Assembly (NCBI GenBank): GCA_020226215.1 | Contig: CM035233.1 | Coordinates: 14,279,701-14,343,700 of the forward strand | Source of the DNA: Sindora glabra | Lineage: Eukaryota; Streptophyta; Magnoliopsida; Fabales; Fabaceae | DNA: 64,000 bases | Direction: 5' to 3' | Program-made: the position numbers and the translations under genes | Shown: one piece after another, positions 32,450 to 46,623 of the stretch | Layout: the number at the start of each line of letters is the position of its first letter | Position numbering within the stretch: position 1 is the first letter of the stretch | Notes under the pieces: model-generated | Database searches by the model: none | What the model was told of the DNA's origin: nothing | What the model saw: the letters and a program-made list of their open reading frames with translations, nothing else

Positions 32450-35400
32450 ATAGAAAGAAAATTTACTTGCATTATAAGGTTTAGCTTTATACAAAGATGA
32501 ATACAAATATTGAAGAAACTAAGTTTGGAAAAAGAAAAAAATTATCTAGAAGCAATCGATGTATAAATATACATATAACTTGAAGCATACTTTTCATAAA
32601 TTTGATAATTTTTGCAATGTTTGGTCACCATATAGATTGACAATGAAATAGAATATTGGATTAATAATTATATGATTAATATGTTAATTAATAATTTCTT
32701 CAATATTCAATCTCTATTATATTGAAAATTTTCTCATTCATTTTTACATGTCTATAATAGTATTATGGTAGATCTTGCAGATCTTGATTTGTAACTCTTG
32801 ATATTATGAAAAAAAATTTACCTTATGATAAAAGATTCACTTATTCTTTGTAATAGTTTAAAAAAAATATATGATCTAAAAAAAATTCTCCACTTTCATG
32901 CATTCATTTTGCTCTTACACTAGTAATATTGAGAAAAAGGGTTTCAAGAAATATTCTGAGTTAATTTCTTATTTCCTTATGACTAAATAAAATAATAAAT
33001 TTTTTTTGAGCCCCATCTCACTAACTTTGCACCATTCCTTGAAGCGAATGTAGCAATACATGACTATTTTACTTATTAACAAACTTATAGCCTTAGATGT
33101 AGTCATGATCATATTTCTTATATTAAGAACTTAAATTTCCACCAGAAGTGGAAAAATGAAGAAAAGAATGATAAAAAAGGTGGGCAAAGCAACAAGAACA
33201 TATGTGATGGTAAAAATCATTAGTTTCGTACCTGTCGTACTCCAAAGCATTTTGTTGACCTTTACTAAGAATTGCTTAAATATATACATATAAGAAAGAT
33301 AAATTTTGCATATGAAAAGGGATTTGAATTGGGTTTTCTTAAAGAATGCTTGCAGTTATTTATTGTCTACTTAATTCTCTATAAGTATACTTATCTCAAA
33401 GTTGTTAAAAAGCTTTTAGTAAAAAAATTACTAAATACAAATGTTTAACTTCCACCTTATTTCTTTTAAAAATTTGATTGGCAAAGCATCCTTATTTTAT
33501 TAAGACATATAATTTATGCTCATTATTTATATACTCATAAATTATTTTTGTTTTAATGGTCTTTTTCATTAGCCAATTTTAAGAACATTTCTATAATATC
33601 TATCATTTTATTCTATATCAGGTTACTTGAAATTAATTTATATAAGTAATCATAATATTTGGATATGTAAATATACACCTTATTATGGTTCGTTCTTATA
33701 TGGTTACCATGATATCACTCTAATATTAGTCAATTTTACTTAAATGTGTCAACCTATTTCTTAGGAGATATTATATGGTTACTAAAAGGCTTTAGATTGT
33801 AGTATAGCATAAAATTGTGCACCGTTAAACCAAGCAGAATTATAGGTGGAGATATTAAAGGTAAATCACAATATATGTACCCTAACTTTCTATGACTTAT
33901 TGGGTTAAGGAAATTTACTATCTATTAATGTAAAATTCTTCTTTTCTTATATAGTAATGCAAAAGGCCAATGTTAATACTATATTCAATACTATAAATTT
34001 AATTGAAGGCTCCAGAAGAGCTAATATTTTATCTAGAAGAACAAAATTACACATTGATAAAGCATTACATTCTACTAAGTCTCATAGAAACTTATTGAGT
34101 TTTAAGGATATCCATCAAAATGGATTTCATATCGAGACAACTGATGAAAGGAATATTGAATATCTTTTTATTACTGGTATAATCTCAAGTAACAAATGCA
34201 TACTTGAAAAATTACCTATTCTTTCATCTAGTTTGTAGTACACATATATTAGTATAATTGAAACATATGTTATAATAAACCAGAAGTTTATTAATTAAAA
34301 AAATGTTTACTATTTGGCATGAATGATTGGGGCATCCTAAATCACTTATGATAAAGAAAATTATTGAAAATTCATATGGGTGCCTATTGAAAAACTTGAA
34401 GATTTTTTCAATCTAAAGAATTCTCTTGTATTGCATGTTCTTTGGGTAAATTGATTATTAAGCCATCACTAACTAAAGTTGGAACTGAGTCTCCAACATT
34501 TTTGGAACATATACAGGGTGACATATGTGAGCCTATACACCTATTATGTGGATTATTTAGATATTTTATGGTATTAATAGACGCATCCAACAAATGGTCT
34601 CATGTATGTTTACTATTAACTTGTAATCTAGCTTTTGTGAGATTGCTTGCTCAAATTATTCAATTAAAAGCACAATTTCTAGATTATCTTATCAAGTTTA
34701 AATATCTTGATAATGCTGGTGAATTCTCTTCTTAGACTTTTAACAACTATTGCATGTCAATAGGAACAAATGTTAAACATCTTATAGCTCATGTTCATAT
34801 ATAAAATGGCCTAGCTGAATCATTTATTAAATGACTTCAATTAATAGTAAGACCCATGCTTATGAGAATAAAACTCCCTATTTCTACTTAGGGACATGTA
34901 ATTCTACATGTAGTAGCACTTATGTGCATCAGACCAACTAGTTACTATAAATACTCTCCTTTACAATTGGCTTATGGTCAGGAGTCAAATATTTTCCATC
35001 TTAGAATTTTCGAATGTGCAGTATATGTTCCAATAACTCCACCATAACGTACTAAGATGGGACCTCAAAGAATATTGAGAATATATGTTAGGTATGATTC
35101 TCGTTCTATTATAAATATCTTGAGCTAGTGACAAAGAACTTATTTACAGCACATTTTACTGATTGTAATTTTGATGAATCAGTTTTCCTAACAGTAAGGG
35201 AAGAAAAGGATAAGCAACTGGTTAAAGAAATTACATGGAATACTTTGCAAAATATTAATCCTTACACAAAGTAATATGAACTTGAAGTTCAAAAGATAAT
35301 CAACTGCCAGATGTATTCACTGGCCTAAATAGAGTCATTAAGTCACATATACCAGTTGCTAATGCTCCAATAAGGATTGACATCCCTAAAGGACAATCCA

Positions 35401-36960
35401 TTAAAGAGAAAGCTAATGAGTCTAAGGCATGCCAGAAATATGATAAACCAATAGGTTCAAAAGATAAAAATTCCCATAAAAGAAAAGGGGTAATTATTGA
35501 AGACAAGCCTATTAAAGAAATAGATAATCCTGAAGAGTCTAGAGATATAAGAAATAATATAACTCCAGAAGAAGTTCAGGTACCTGAAAATGATAAAGAA
35601 GATAAAAATAAGGAGATCTCAATAAACTATATCTCTAAGGGGAAGAGATTGAATTGCAAAAAATAGTTGTCGACAATATTTTTACATATAATGTAGCACT
35701 TAATATTATGAATGATAATAAGGATCACCTACCAATAAATGTCGATGTAGATATGATTAGCAAAAATGGAAAGATGTAATTCAAGAAGAATTGAATTCAC
35801 TTGAAAAACATAAAGTTTTTGGACTTGTAGTCCAAACACTTGAAGGTGTAATACCCGTTGGGTACAAAAGAGTATATATGCATGAACGAAATAAGAAAAA
35901 TAAAGTTATAAGATATAAAACATAGCTTGTTGCCTAAAGTTTTATACAAAGACTTGGAATTGATTATGAGTTTATTTATTCTCTTGTGATGGATGCAATC
36001 ACATTTCATTATCTCATTAGTCTGGTAGTACATGAAAAATATGATATACGTCTTATGGATATTATTACAGCCTATTTATATGACTCACTTGATTATGACA
36101 TCTATATGAAAATCCCAGAAGGATTTAAGATGCCTAAAGCATGTAATTCAAAGTCCTGGGAACTTTATTCAATTAAATTACAAAAATCTTTGTATAGATT
36201 ACAGCAGTTTGGACAAATGGGGTATAATTGTCTTAGTGAATATCTGTTAAAGGAAGGGTATAATAATAACTAAATATGTTCATGTATTTTTATAAAGCAA
36301 ACAAATTTGAATTTTCCATAATTATTGTATATGTTGATGATTTGAATATTGTTGGAACTTCTGAAGAGATTCAAAAAGCAGTTGATTGTTTAAAGAAAGA
36401 ATTTGAAATGAAAAATCTTGAAAAAATAAAGTTCTGCCTGGACCTGCAGATCGAATATTCAAAAGATAAAATTTTTATACATTAATTAACTTATGCACAA
36501 AATGTCCTTGAAAGATTTTATATGGATAAAGCACATCCATTGAGTACCCTAATTGTTGTTCAGTCACTTTATGTCAAAAAGGATATTTTTTTTTATTTGG
36601 AGAGGATAATGAAAAGGATTCTTGGTCCTGAAGTATCATATTTTAGTGCTATTGGTGTATTGATGTATCTTGCTAACAATATAAGACCTGATATAGCTTT
36701 TGTTGAGCTTATTAGCAAGATTTAGTTCCTCTTCAACTCAAAGACACTAGAATGAGATTAAACATGTCTTTCAATACCTCCAAGGTACTATTGATATGGG
36801 CTTATTATGTGCAAATGGATCTAAACCAAAGTTCATAGGTTATGTAGATACTAGATATTTATCTGATCAAAACAAAGCTTGATCTCAAACAGATTATTTA
36901 TTTATAAGTGATAATCTAGTGAATTTATTGAGGCATATTCTACTACGGTATTTGAAAAGT
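32450..36960 (+). pseudogene. Plus-strand copia gag-pol remnant
   Basis: A gag tail with a decayed zinc knuckle and FRTCRTPKHFVDLY is at 33201-33265. Protease-linker and pre-integrase sequence lies at 33957-34238 (ANVNTI, LHSTKSHRNLLSF). Integrase spans about 34310-35100 (GDICEPIH, YFMVLIDAS, YLDNAGEFSS). Reverse transcriptase is at 35760-36725 with an intact YVDD box at 36330-36341 and QKSLYRLQQFGQ upstream. An RNase H remnant (GYVDTRYLSD) is near 36840. Stops and frameshifts occur throughout, and the last part of RNase H is not recognisable. Confidence 0.9.
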
Positions 36961-37131
36961 TAGTTTATACTATTAGAGTTCTTTAATTGAAAAATTATAA
37001 TTGATATCATCATGAAGGGGAGTTAATACACATTGTAGTCTTTTTTCCTTTGCTATGGTTTTTGTTCTAATAGGTTTTTTTTAGCAAAGTTTTTAATGAG
37101 GTAGTATTCTATTGCGTATTATATAGACATC

Positions 37132-37141
37132 CAAGGGGGAG
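37132..37141 (+). other. Polypurine tract of the plus-strand copia element
   Basis: CCAAGGGGGAG directly precedes the 3' LTR start TGTTATG. Confidence 0.85.
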
Positions 37142-37405
37142 TGTTATGAATAATTATTAAATATGGATGTCCACAGGTCAAATGTTATATCCTCAATTAT
37201 GATCAATTCTATTTATGAATTATCATTATGAAATTACAATATTTGATCAATTTGCCCTATAAATATGAGTTGTACAAATCATTTTGTATACAGTTGAATG
37301 AAATATTCTCCTCCCCCTTGTATTTCTTTCTCTTTATATATTTCTTATTCATCTTTTTCATCTTTTTCTTATATCATTCCCTAAGTGTTTAATATTTTCA
37401 TAATA
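37142..37405 (+). repeat. 3' LTR of the plus-strand copia element
   Basis: About 264 bp, homologous to 31624-31978, and ends TTTCATAATA. The following TGCTA is the altered target-site copy. Confidence 0.9.
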
Positions 37406-37910
37406 TGCTAATATTTTTTCTAGTCCTTTTTCTGATAGATGCATCTTAAATATTATCATATGAAACCAATTTTTTAATGACTTATAAAACATTAATATGT
37501 TAATCAACATAGTATAATTATAAATAAAAACTAATTAATAATGAAAATATAATAAAAATTTTAATTAAATATGTCTTATCTAAACTCTCATCATCTATTT
37601 TGTCATATGAAATTGAATAAAATTCATGTACCCATCTTGATATTCTAATAATTTTCATAACATGTTAATCTTTTTTCTGGTCCTTTTTCTGATAGATACA
37701 TCTTAAATATTATCATATGAAACCAATTTTTTAATGACTTATAAAACATTAATATGTTAATCAACATAGTATAATTATAAATAAAAACTAATTAATAATG
37801 AAAATATAATAAAAATTTTAATTAAATATGTCTTATCTAAACTCTCATCATCTATTTTGTCATATGAAATTGAATAAAATTCATGTACCCATCTTGATAT
37901 TCTAATAATT
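37397..37910. repeat. 257-bp tandem duplication overlapping the LTR end
   Basis: Units of about 37397-37653 and 37654-37910 are almost identical. The first nine or so bases of each unit are the last bases of the copia LTR. The second unit reads TTTTCATAACATGTTA, with the canonical CA end and TGTTA target copy. Confidence 0.9.
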
Positions 37911-40900
37911 ATGTTTTTAATATTAGAATTCATGTAGAACTCATTTCGAGAACAATGACATCTTTTTGAACCTTTTGAACAAAAAATTTGATTTCATACT
38001 CATTCATGAAGCCATTTCTTGAATTTGTAAAGAATGAATTTTACTTTCCTTAAAAACAAAAATAATATATCACATACAAAATAGTATAATATAAGATATA
38101 TATTATTTTCTAAAAAATGTGCAAACCTATCTAATCAGAAGGACTTGCTTCTCAATGCATTTCGGTGATGATGCCTTGTAATACTATGGTATATACCATA
38201 GATGTATGACTGACTTTTATATTTAGATGTTATTAATCAAACACAAATCAGATGTACTAGCCTAAATTCAAAGAAAATATAGTCATTTTGTTTATACATT
38301 TATAATAAAATTAATTAAAAAATTTATGAATATTAATAAATAGAAATAAAGGATGATATGATATGAAAAATATTGAGAATTATATTTATCATTGTTTTCT
38401 ATTTTTGAATAAATGGCTGAATAAATTAAGATAGAGAATGTCATGATATTAATGAAAAGAATAGTAGTAACCAATAATGACATAAATAAAATTAGACAAA
38501 TTTAAAAAATAATGGATTAATTTAAATTATTTATAGTGCTTTAATTTTTTTTGAAATTCTCCATTAATAGTTATAAAAATGAGGAAAGGCACACACAGAC
38601 ACTGGTGATCGTTCAAAATATATGAAAAGAAAATAAACAAAAAAGAAATAGAATAAAATGTGTAAAAAAAAATTCCTATTTGATGTTTAAATATATAGAA
38701 ATTATGTCAAAAAAGTCATCAAAAGATATTAAATTTTTATTTCATTCTATTGAAAAATAAAATAATTTGTTAAATAATAAATTATTCGTATTTAAAGTTC
38801 ACTTATTATAATATTATCATTTATATAGTTAAAAAATCACAATGAGAAATATAAAAATATACACATATGTAAATATATATATTACTCTCATTCTTAAAAT
38901 TTTCTATAAAAATCTTATATTTTATGAAAAATTTAATGTAAGATATTAAAAACAATAATCAAATACAAAAACTTAAAATTTAAGAAATCAAATATTCAAT
39001 TTTGTCAAATTCACATATTTCAAAATTAATTTGAGAAATTAAATATTCAATCTTATCAAACTTACATATTTTAAAATTAATTTAAAAATATAATAGTAAT
39101 TTTTCGGGTCTAAATGGGTCCTATCAGGTGTTAACCATTTGGATCTTATTGGATTTTTTTTAAGTCTTGGAATCAAAATAAATTTGATATTTTGAATTTT
39201 TGGTGGATTCAGTTCTTATGGGGTCTGGGTAGAGGGTTGAGTCTACCCAGACCTGATCTATTACCATCACTAGTCACATTAAGAAGGAATGCATGGCTCC
39301 CGCATCCATGAAAGCAAGAAAATGAAAATAATGGAATTATTATCTAAGATTTAGGAAACAAATGGCATAGGAGCCTTGATTTATATGATTAGGAATATTT
39401 GGAGTTTGTTTGTTTGTTTGAAAAGAAGTTCTTGCATGAAGCTGAAAGTACTTTTAGTGAGGTTTCATTTGTTTTTTTTTTAGAAATATTTTATTTTGTA
39501 AATTTTTTACAAAATATTCAAAATTATTTGATTAATTATAAGAATTTATTTGCAAAAAATTTTCTTATATAGAAGAGATATATAACTAATTTCCCATATC
39601 TTATTAAACTTGTCAAATCGCAACCCTAAATATTAATTCAACAAATAAAAGTTGTAGGTCCAACTAGTTTCAAATTAGACTACTTTTTTATTTGATTGGA
39701 TTAAGTTGATTTTATCAATCCAATCTTAGGTCAATTTTTACCAAGCAATTACAAGCGGATTTTATAATTTATTATATTTTATTATTATTACTAAGCTTTT
39801 TTACATGTGCTTACAGGACTTTTTTTAAGAAAAGAGTTAACTTATATTATTATTAATATCATTATTAATAACTTGGTATTTATAATTATTTTTGTAATAA
39901 ATAAATATATAAATAGACAAATTAAGATACATTGTTTGAACTTGGATAAGAATAAATTAGTTCAAAGCAAATAAATTTACATGATAGTATAATCATCCCT
40001 TCACTATCACGTCGATGAGAGTGTATCAAGCTTGTAAATTCATTAAACCTTTAAAAACACAAAATATATACTAAGATAAAAGGCTTTTAAGTTGGGTTAT
40101 CAAAATTTATAAAAGTTTGGATATAATCACATAACATTTTCTTTGCATCCAAGTCTACATGCAAACATTCATGCTAAAAAAATGAAATTCCAAATTAGAA
40201 TTAAACTTTGAAAGTTTGAGAAGAAATGTTAAAAATAAACAATTATGCTATGCAAAAAATTATCCATACACAATATAGAATTTTCATAACTTCTTTGACC
40301 AATTAGATGCATCCAAGTTGTTGTAGATTACTTTAAAAATGAACTCTACACTCACAACATTTTTTTGGCCAATTTGAATTTGGATAATTTAGTCATATTG
40401 ATAAGATATTTGATAGATAACTCTAATACAATATTATGATATTATTTTATTCAAGCAAACACTGCAATACAATAGAGAGTTATAGATAGGTGTGTGAGAG
40501 ACAGAAAGCATGAAAGAGAGAAAGTGGAGTAAGAGAGAGATGATAAGGGAGGAAAAGTAGATATCTTTTAGAAGAAAATTTTAAAATTTAAAAAATAACT
40601 TATTTGTATTTTAACTTTTATTTTTTATATAAAAATAAAAGTTTAATGTTTATCCCCTTTTTTTAGAGTTGAAAATATGAGAGATAAAAAATTTGTAACT
40701 ATTACTTAAATTAAGTAAAAAATTACATCTTTATCCATAATTTATTAGAATATGTAAGATTTAAGTGAGGGTTTTTAGAAAACTAAAAAATGGAGTCCAA
40801 AGATGCCAATGGGCTTTTTTATTAATAATATATTATTATTATATTACTTGTTTTGTTTATTACTAATTTCAATCATTCATTAATTAAAATCAATTATTAT

Positions 40901-42540
40901 TACAACTAAAATAATAAAAAAATTAAAAGTGAAATAATTTTCAATGTGAAAAAATTCCTGGTTAGAGGAGTAAAAACCACTTAACATAGTTTGAAAAAAT
41001 TTCACTATTACAAATATTTTGTTAGCTAAATTCATAATATATATATCATTATTTTATTATAATAGTTAATTTATTATTGTAATTAATATATTTATTTAAT
41101 TATAACAATTATTTTATGTATGTTTAATTATAATATTTACTTTGTGCAATTATTTTTATTAATTTTTTAAGTTTTATGATAATAATTTTAATTGCTAACA
41201 TAATTTTTATAATTATTTAATTTTAATATAATCATTTATTTTAATAAATTTGTGTAATATATATTAATAATATTAAATATATAAGTTCATTAAATTTAAT
41301 ATTAAATTTTTTTAATTTTTAATATAATTATTTATTTTGATAAACTTATATAATATACGTTAATAATATTAAATATATAAATTTATTAATTTTAAAATTA
41401 ATTTTATTTAGTATTTTTCATATATATAAATTTAATATTATATATATTAAAATATAATTTTTACATATTAAAATTATATATATTTACACATACATATATT
41501 AATAAATTAATTATTTATTATATACTAATATTATTAGATTAATAGACTAATACAATAATTCAACGGACTACCACTTATCAATACTAGTTCTAAGCTAATT
41601 CATCCCAAATGCATACTAAGTTAAGTTATTGTTATTATTTTCTATACTAGTTCTAATCCCAAATTAGATAAAATTATCTCACTTTTTCGGTCAATAGTTG
41701 CATCTAATTCATACTTCTATATGACTTTTTTTTGGAAGCACAAGTTTCCCTTTTTCCCGGTTCTCTCCTACTTTCCACAGGATCAGTAATTAGGACCCAA
41801 TAGGGAAAAGTATTTATACATAATAAAATATGAAAAAGATATGTATGATATTTTAATAAAAAATATAAAAGACAACAAAAATTGTATGCAGTGATTGTAA
41901 TGTAAATAATAATAATAATTTCCATAAAAAATTAATATTCTAAGTTTGACAAAAAAAATGTCAGATGATGCTTGTAGAAGTAAATATAAAAAATGCAAAG
42001 CTCATTTCTATTGAAATATGTGAGGACAAACAAAATGTATAAATAAATTTAGGTAATAGGACTAATTTTATGAAATCAACGATTTATTGTAAGAGTAAAT
42101 AAATTTTCATAACTTAATCTTATATCAATTATTTAAATTTAAATTAAAGCACTATATTATATAATTTTTAATAGGTAATGTGTTCTAAAATAATAATTTA
42201 AATTGATCTTTTATACATAAATAAAATAATCATGATTTATTATTTAGATTCTTATAATAAATCACTTATCTTAATCATTCCGTCCTTTTAAATATCGGTA
42301 ATTTTAACAACTTACTGATTTAAATAAGTTAACAAGGTTTGAAAATGAAATTGAGTAGGTGCTCTATAGTAATTTATTTGAAAAATTTGTTTATATATTA
42401 CAAAATCAAAATAATATAGTGAAATTTTAAAAAATTGAGTGTAAGCAAGTGCCCCCCTCAAGTGAATGTATGTTCAGCCATGAAGAAGATTAAAATTTTC
42501 ACATTAATTTTTTGCCAACCAAATGAATTCTTGGAAAGAT
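37911..42540. other. AT-rich spacer with small repeats
   Basis: No gene was recognised. It contains a perfect 18-bp palindrome (38184-38201), a 51-bp direct duplication (38994-39095), a purine-rich GA tract (about 40490-40560), and a stretch near 39100-39260 (GGGTCTGGGTAGAGGGTTGAGTC) that resembles dispersed plant repeats rich in GGGTC. Frames at 38292-38483 and 41704-41998 are low-complexity. Confidence 0.5.
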
Positions 42541-42599
42541 ATCATTAGTGTGGCTCCTTCCCATGAAGTATTTAAGAAATGAATGAAATCCTATTAAAC

Positions 42600-43095
42600 A
42601 CAATAATTACAAAAAGATAGTGAGGGCATATAAGAAGGCCAAATCGAACATCTCTAGGGATCTTATATTTCTGATTCACTTTTCTTTCTTCAATTTGGAT
42701 AGAATGTTGGTGGTAAAAGTTGCCAATATTATATCCCAATATTCTATAGATTCAAACTATCTAATCAAGAAACTGGAATAGATCAACCATATGATCAATG
42801 CCATCATATCTTAGGGATTTCAGTTTTAAGAATTCATGGATAGATTGAAGTCTATCTCTTAGAGGTGTAAGAGGAAATGATGGTTGTCTATACTTTTCCA
42901 TATTTAGGTTCAAATTTTTGTAGTTTTGAGCTATCATTTCAACTATTCTTTCTATAGTTTGCTACAAGCTAGCAATGGATGTTAATGTTTCTAGTTACCT
43001 ATGTTCACCATCTTTATTTCGTACAGGCGATATTATAGATCCTTTATGGTTAAACACTTTAGGATGTGCTTAATGCACCTTCTTCCTCTAGCCAT
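42600..43095 (-). pseudogene. Gypsy gag N-terminal fragment
   Basis: The minus strand starts with MARGRR at 43095-43078, a typical plant gypsy gag start. It then runs through broken frames that read like gag, including FLKLKSLRYDGIDH (near 42780-42840), the usual K-P-P-x-F-x-G region. Pol is absent, so only the 5' part of an element remains. Confidence 0.5.
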
Positions 43096-44230
43096 ACACA
43101 ATAGGGTAATTTAGGTTAGCAAATAAAATTTCTTATTAAATAAAAGATACCTACCAGCCCTTATTCTCTCATTGTCCTTATTATTGATTGTTGATTCTTA
43201 CAAATTCCATCATTGCCTTGGTCAAACCTTTTCTACATTTTCCTAAACTATACTTTAATACTAACTCTGTCATAACTTATTTTCTAATCCATCATGACTA
43301 GTGTGAAGACATCTTATAGACATCCTTACCAACCTTTCTTTTTTCTTTTTTTAAAATTTTTTGTTATTTTTATGAAGGTTAGAACTCCTAGATGAATTTA
43401 GACCAATAAAATATTTTTTTATAATAATACTTTTCAAAACTTTAATAATGATTAGATTGAAATACAGATGTATACTATTGAAATTTTAAAAGCATAGTTA
43501 AAAACCATATAAGCAATTATACTTTCAAAAAATATTATCCATAAGACATTGTGGTACATGAAAACTACACAAAGGTACCATTTTATAGAAAACTTAAAAG
43601 ATTTTATTTTTCTAATAAAGATTAATCTAACACTAAAAATATTTAAGGAGTTAGAGATGAAAAATCTTTTCTTTGAAGAATGTGATAGTAAGAATAGATA
43701 ATATAGCTTTATTTTTGAAATGAAACAAAAATAGTATTGTGAAGTTTTTGCTTCTTTTTTGAAAAAAAAATAGTGAGCTTGGATCATCTAAATGAAGATA
43801 CTACTAATTTTTAAAATCTTTAGAACAAATAGTTTTGATGAAATGAATTTATGATAAGACTTAAGAGGAAGAGAGATGATTGACTTTTTTGAAAATTAAT
43901 CTTACTATAAAATAGATACTATAGAATAGGACTAGGTTAGTAAAAATTAGGAAATTTAATGATGATTATTTGAAATCGAATTATTATTTCAAAGAAGGAA
44001 GTCGTTATTCACAGAAAATGACTTTTCCAAAACATTCTTTTGAAAGATATTACCAAGAAAAATTGCATTCTTCAAAGAAGGATTTCATAACAAGAAATTA
44101 AGAAAGCTTTCTAAAGCTTTGATGTTTTAACATAAATTCTTTTCCTCACTTCCCATGGTACATATAAAAATATATTTTATTTTTCATAAAAAAATATCAA
44201 ATTATCAAAATTTTAAAATTTCATCTTATT
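43096..44230. other. Probable gypsy leader or AT-rich spacer
   Basis: It lies between the gag start and the probable LTR. No primer-binding site of the TGGTATCAGAGC type was found next to the LTR. The frame at 43452-43787 is hydrophobic low-complexity and not credible. Confidence 0.3.
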
Positions 44231-45662
44231 TGTAATAACCAATAAGAGAAATCATGTACAACTAGTACCCCTAATATGAAAAAAATAAAATATATAGGTA
44301 TTAAGGATAGAGTGTATAGTATGACCTTATGGCCTATTAGAACCTAAATTCATAAAGTTTTGGACTGATTACACTCTTTTAGTAATTATACATAATTATA
44401 ATGAGTTAAAGGTGGTCTTTATCAATAATTAGTAACAACAAAAGTATCTATCAGGTTGGCAGTATATTTAAACAAATATCAATCAATAACAAGTGAGTAT
44501 AAACACTTAGTAAATGATTATTTAATCCTTATTTTGATGGGTTTTAGCTAGAAAAACATATATATAGAAATAGATATTAAGAATATGAAATTCTTACTAG
44601 CACTTAAAATGTATATATATTTTTTGTCTATTTCATAATAAATGGTATAAGGTATGTAGGTTTCCACCTTATTACTCCCATCATCCTTATCCCACTTGTC
44701 ACTATCCTTATCTCACTCTTCACCATCTTTATCCCCTTCTCAAGTCAACCTTATCCCACTTATCAGTATAAAAAAGGCATCTAGCCATAACTTTCCCATT
44801 CATGTTTTAAGATAATATATGCCTTTTTAGGCAATTATAGTGAAGACAACCTCTTGAGCTTTTAACATTATTTTATTTATCCCTTTTATAATGAAAGTAA
44901 CCTCTCAAGCTTCCAACGCTATTTTATCCTTTTTATAATGAAGATAGCCTTTCAAGCTTTTGACACTATTTTAATTTATTAAATAAACCATCATAAGCCT
45001 TTATTTCAGGCAGGGTTAAAATACCATCTCCACCATAGTCATCATTTAAATACCTTGAATAAAACTTAAAATTGTGTAGGCTTAATTTTTTAATTTCATA
45101 TTAACTATAATAAATTCAAGGCTAATCAAATATATTGTTCAAAATTATATTCCAAACTATCTCAACTAAGCTAACAATATTTATATGTAAATCTAAAGAT
45201 GAGTACCAACTATCATTTTTTCTCTTGTGGGATGACATGACTTCAAGAAGTCAAAGTAATATAAGAAAGCATAAGTGATACTCATTAGTCCATTTATTCT
45301 TGTGAGTTCTCCCTATGTATTATATTTACCTATAATAAATTAAGTGCATCTAAAGTTAACTTTTTAAAGAAAAATATTTCTTCAAAAATTTAAAGAGTTT
45401 CTCTTCTTGTACATTAAAAATAAAAATAGTATTTCCTCTTGAAACCTAATATATCTAAAATACTTAAGCAATCACACTTTAGAAGTAAATTTTTCTCGAA
45501 TGAGGAGTGGTTTACAATTTTGAGCCACCTTTTATTTAATTGTTCTTTCCTTGGATAATTAGAGAATGGCTTATTGGAGCCATGAACTACCTTCCTTTCT
45601 TTTATTTTTCTTTAAAAATTTTCTTCTTTTTTTTATAATTAATATATATATTATAGCAATAA

Positions 45663-45717
<55 letters not shown>

Positions 45718-46623
45718 AAACATTATTAACAAAATATAGCAATATATATTTTCAAGTATATACATTTTTTGGACAAAAATCAATAAGAAATAAGAAAAGT
45801 TTTTACTCACAAGATATTTGGAGAGATCCTTGAGAATTACCTAAAATATGAAGAATCATATTATTTTTATTAAAATGAGTAAATACATATTTTCAATAAA
45901 ATATATTAATATGAATGAGAATTTTTTTTTACCAAAGTAAGATAATTAAAAGATTGAAATATCTACAAAGTGGGTTGTAATGTTGGCTTTGTCAAAAAGA
46001 AACAATTTTTAGAATAGATTGCTGAAGAAGATGTGAAAGTTTGGTAGTTTGTTGCCTTCACTTTTATAGCCAAAGAACATGAAAAATATTTATTTCATTC
46101 AAATCATGCAAATTCAATATTAGATCATGCGAAAAAAATTACCTAACATAGAAAATATTAAACAATGCTTTCTTTTTTTTATATTTTAATGATATAAAAG
46201 TATAATACTAAATTAAAGTGCAAATAAAAATAATATTTTTTATGTAAAACTTTTACATGGATGAAACAATCAAAATTTAATGATCCCAAAACTATTTTTA
46301 ATTTTCTAAAATTCACCTATTTTACTTGTAGCTTTGCATCATATTTTTAAACATTATATGTGATATGAAGTCAAAAAATTATATTAAAATTTTCTTGTTA
46401 AACTCTATTTTCCAAAATATATTTTTCTCAAAATTTTTAATGCTTCTATGATTTTAGAAAAATAAAAAAGTTTTAAATATAGTATAAATTGAAAATAAAC
46501 ATGTAGTCTAACTGCCCAAATAAATTCCTACAACTTTCTTACCAGCCTTAATGGCAAAACTACTCCCTTAAGCTCATATTTTTATGAGTCTAGGGGGTTA
46601 TATCTTATTTTTTTAATATCACA
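44231..46623 (-). repeat. Probable gypsy LTR related to the one at 20871-24480
   Basis: Starts TGTAATAACC and ends AATATCACA, and contains the shared TTCCACCTTATTACTCC segment near 44665. It lies upstream of the gag start on the minus strand, as a 5' LTR should. It contains a TA microsatellite. Boundaries are tentative, and no primer-binding site or target duplication was found. Confidence 0.42.
45664..45712. repeat. (TA)n microsatellite
   Basis: Uninterrupted TA dinucleotides for about 49 bp. Confidence 0.98.

Larger units (their letters stand above)
31624..37405 (+). mobile_element. Ty1/copia LTR retrotransposon, plus strand
   Basis: The element of about 5.8 kb has LTRs at 31624-31978 and 37142-37405, a primer-binding-type sequence, gag remnant, pre-integrase, integrase, reverse transcriptase, RNase H remnant and the polypurine tract AAGGGGGAG before the right LTR. 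Integrase before reverse transcriptase makes it Ty1/copia. Stops are frequent in every domain, so it is inactive. Confidence 0.92.

Noticed and set aside
43452..43787. 111-codon hydrophobic frame on the minus strand
   Set aside because: Phe/Ile/Tyr/Lys-rich translation of AT-rich DNA with no domain.
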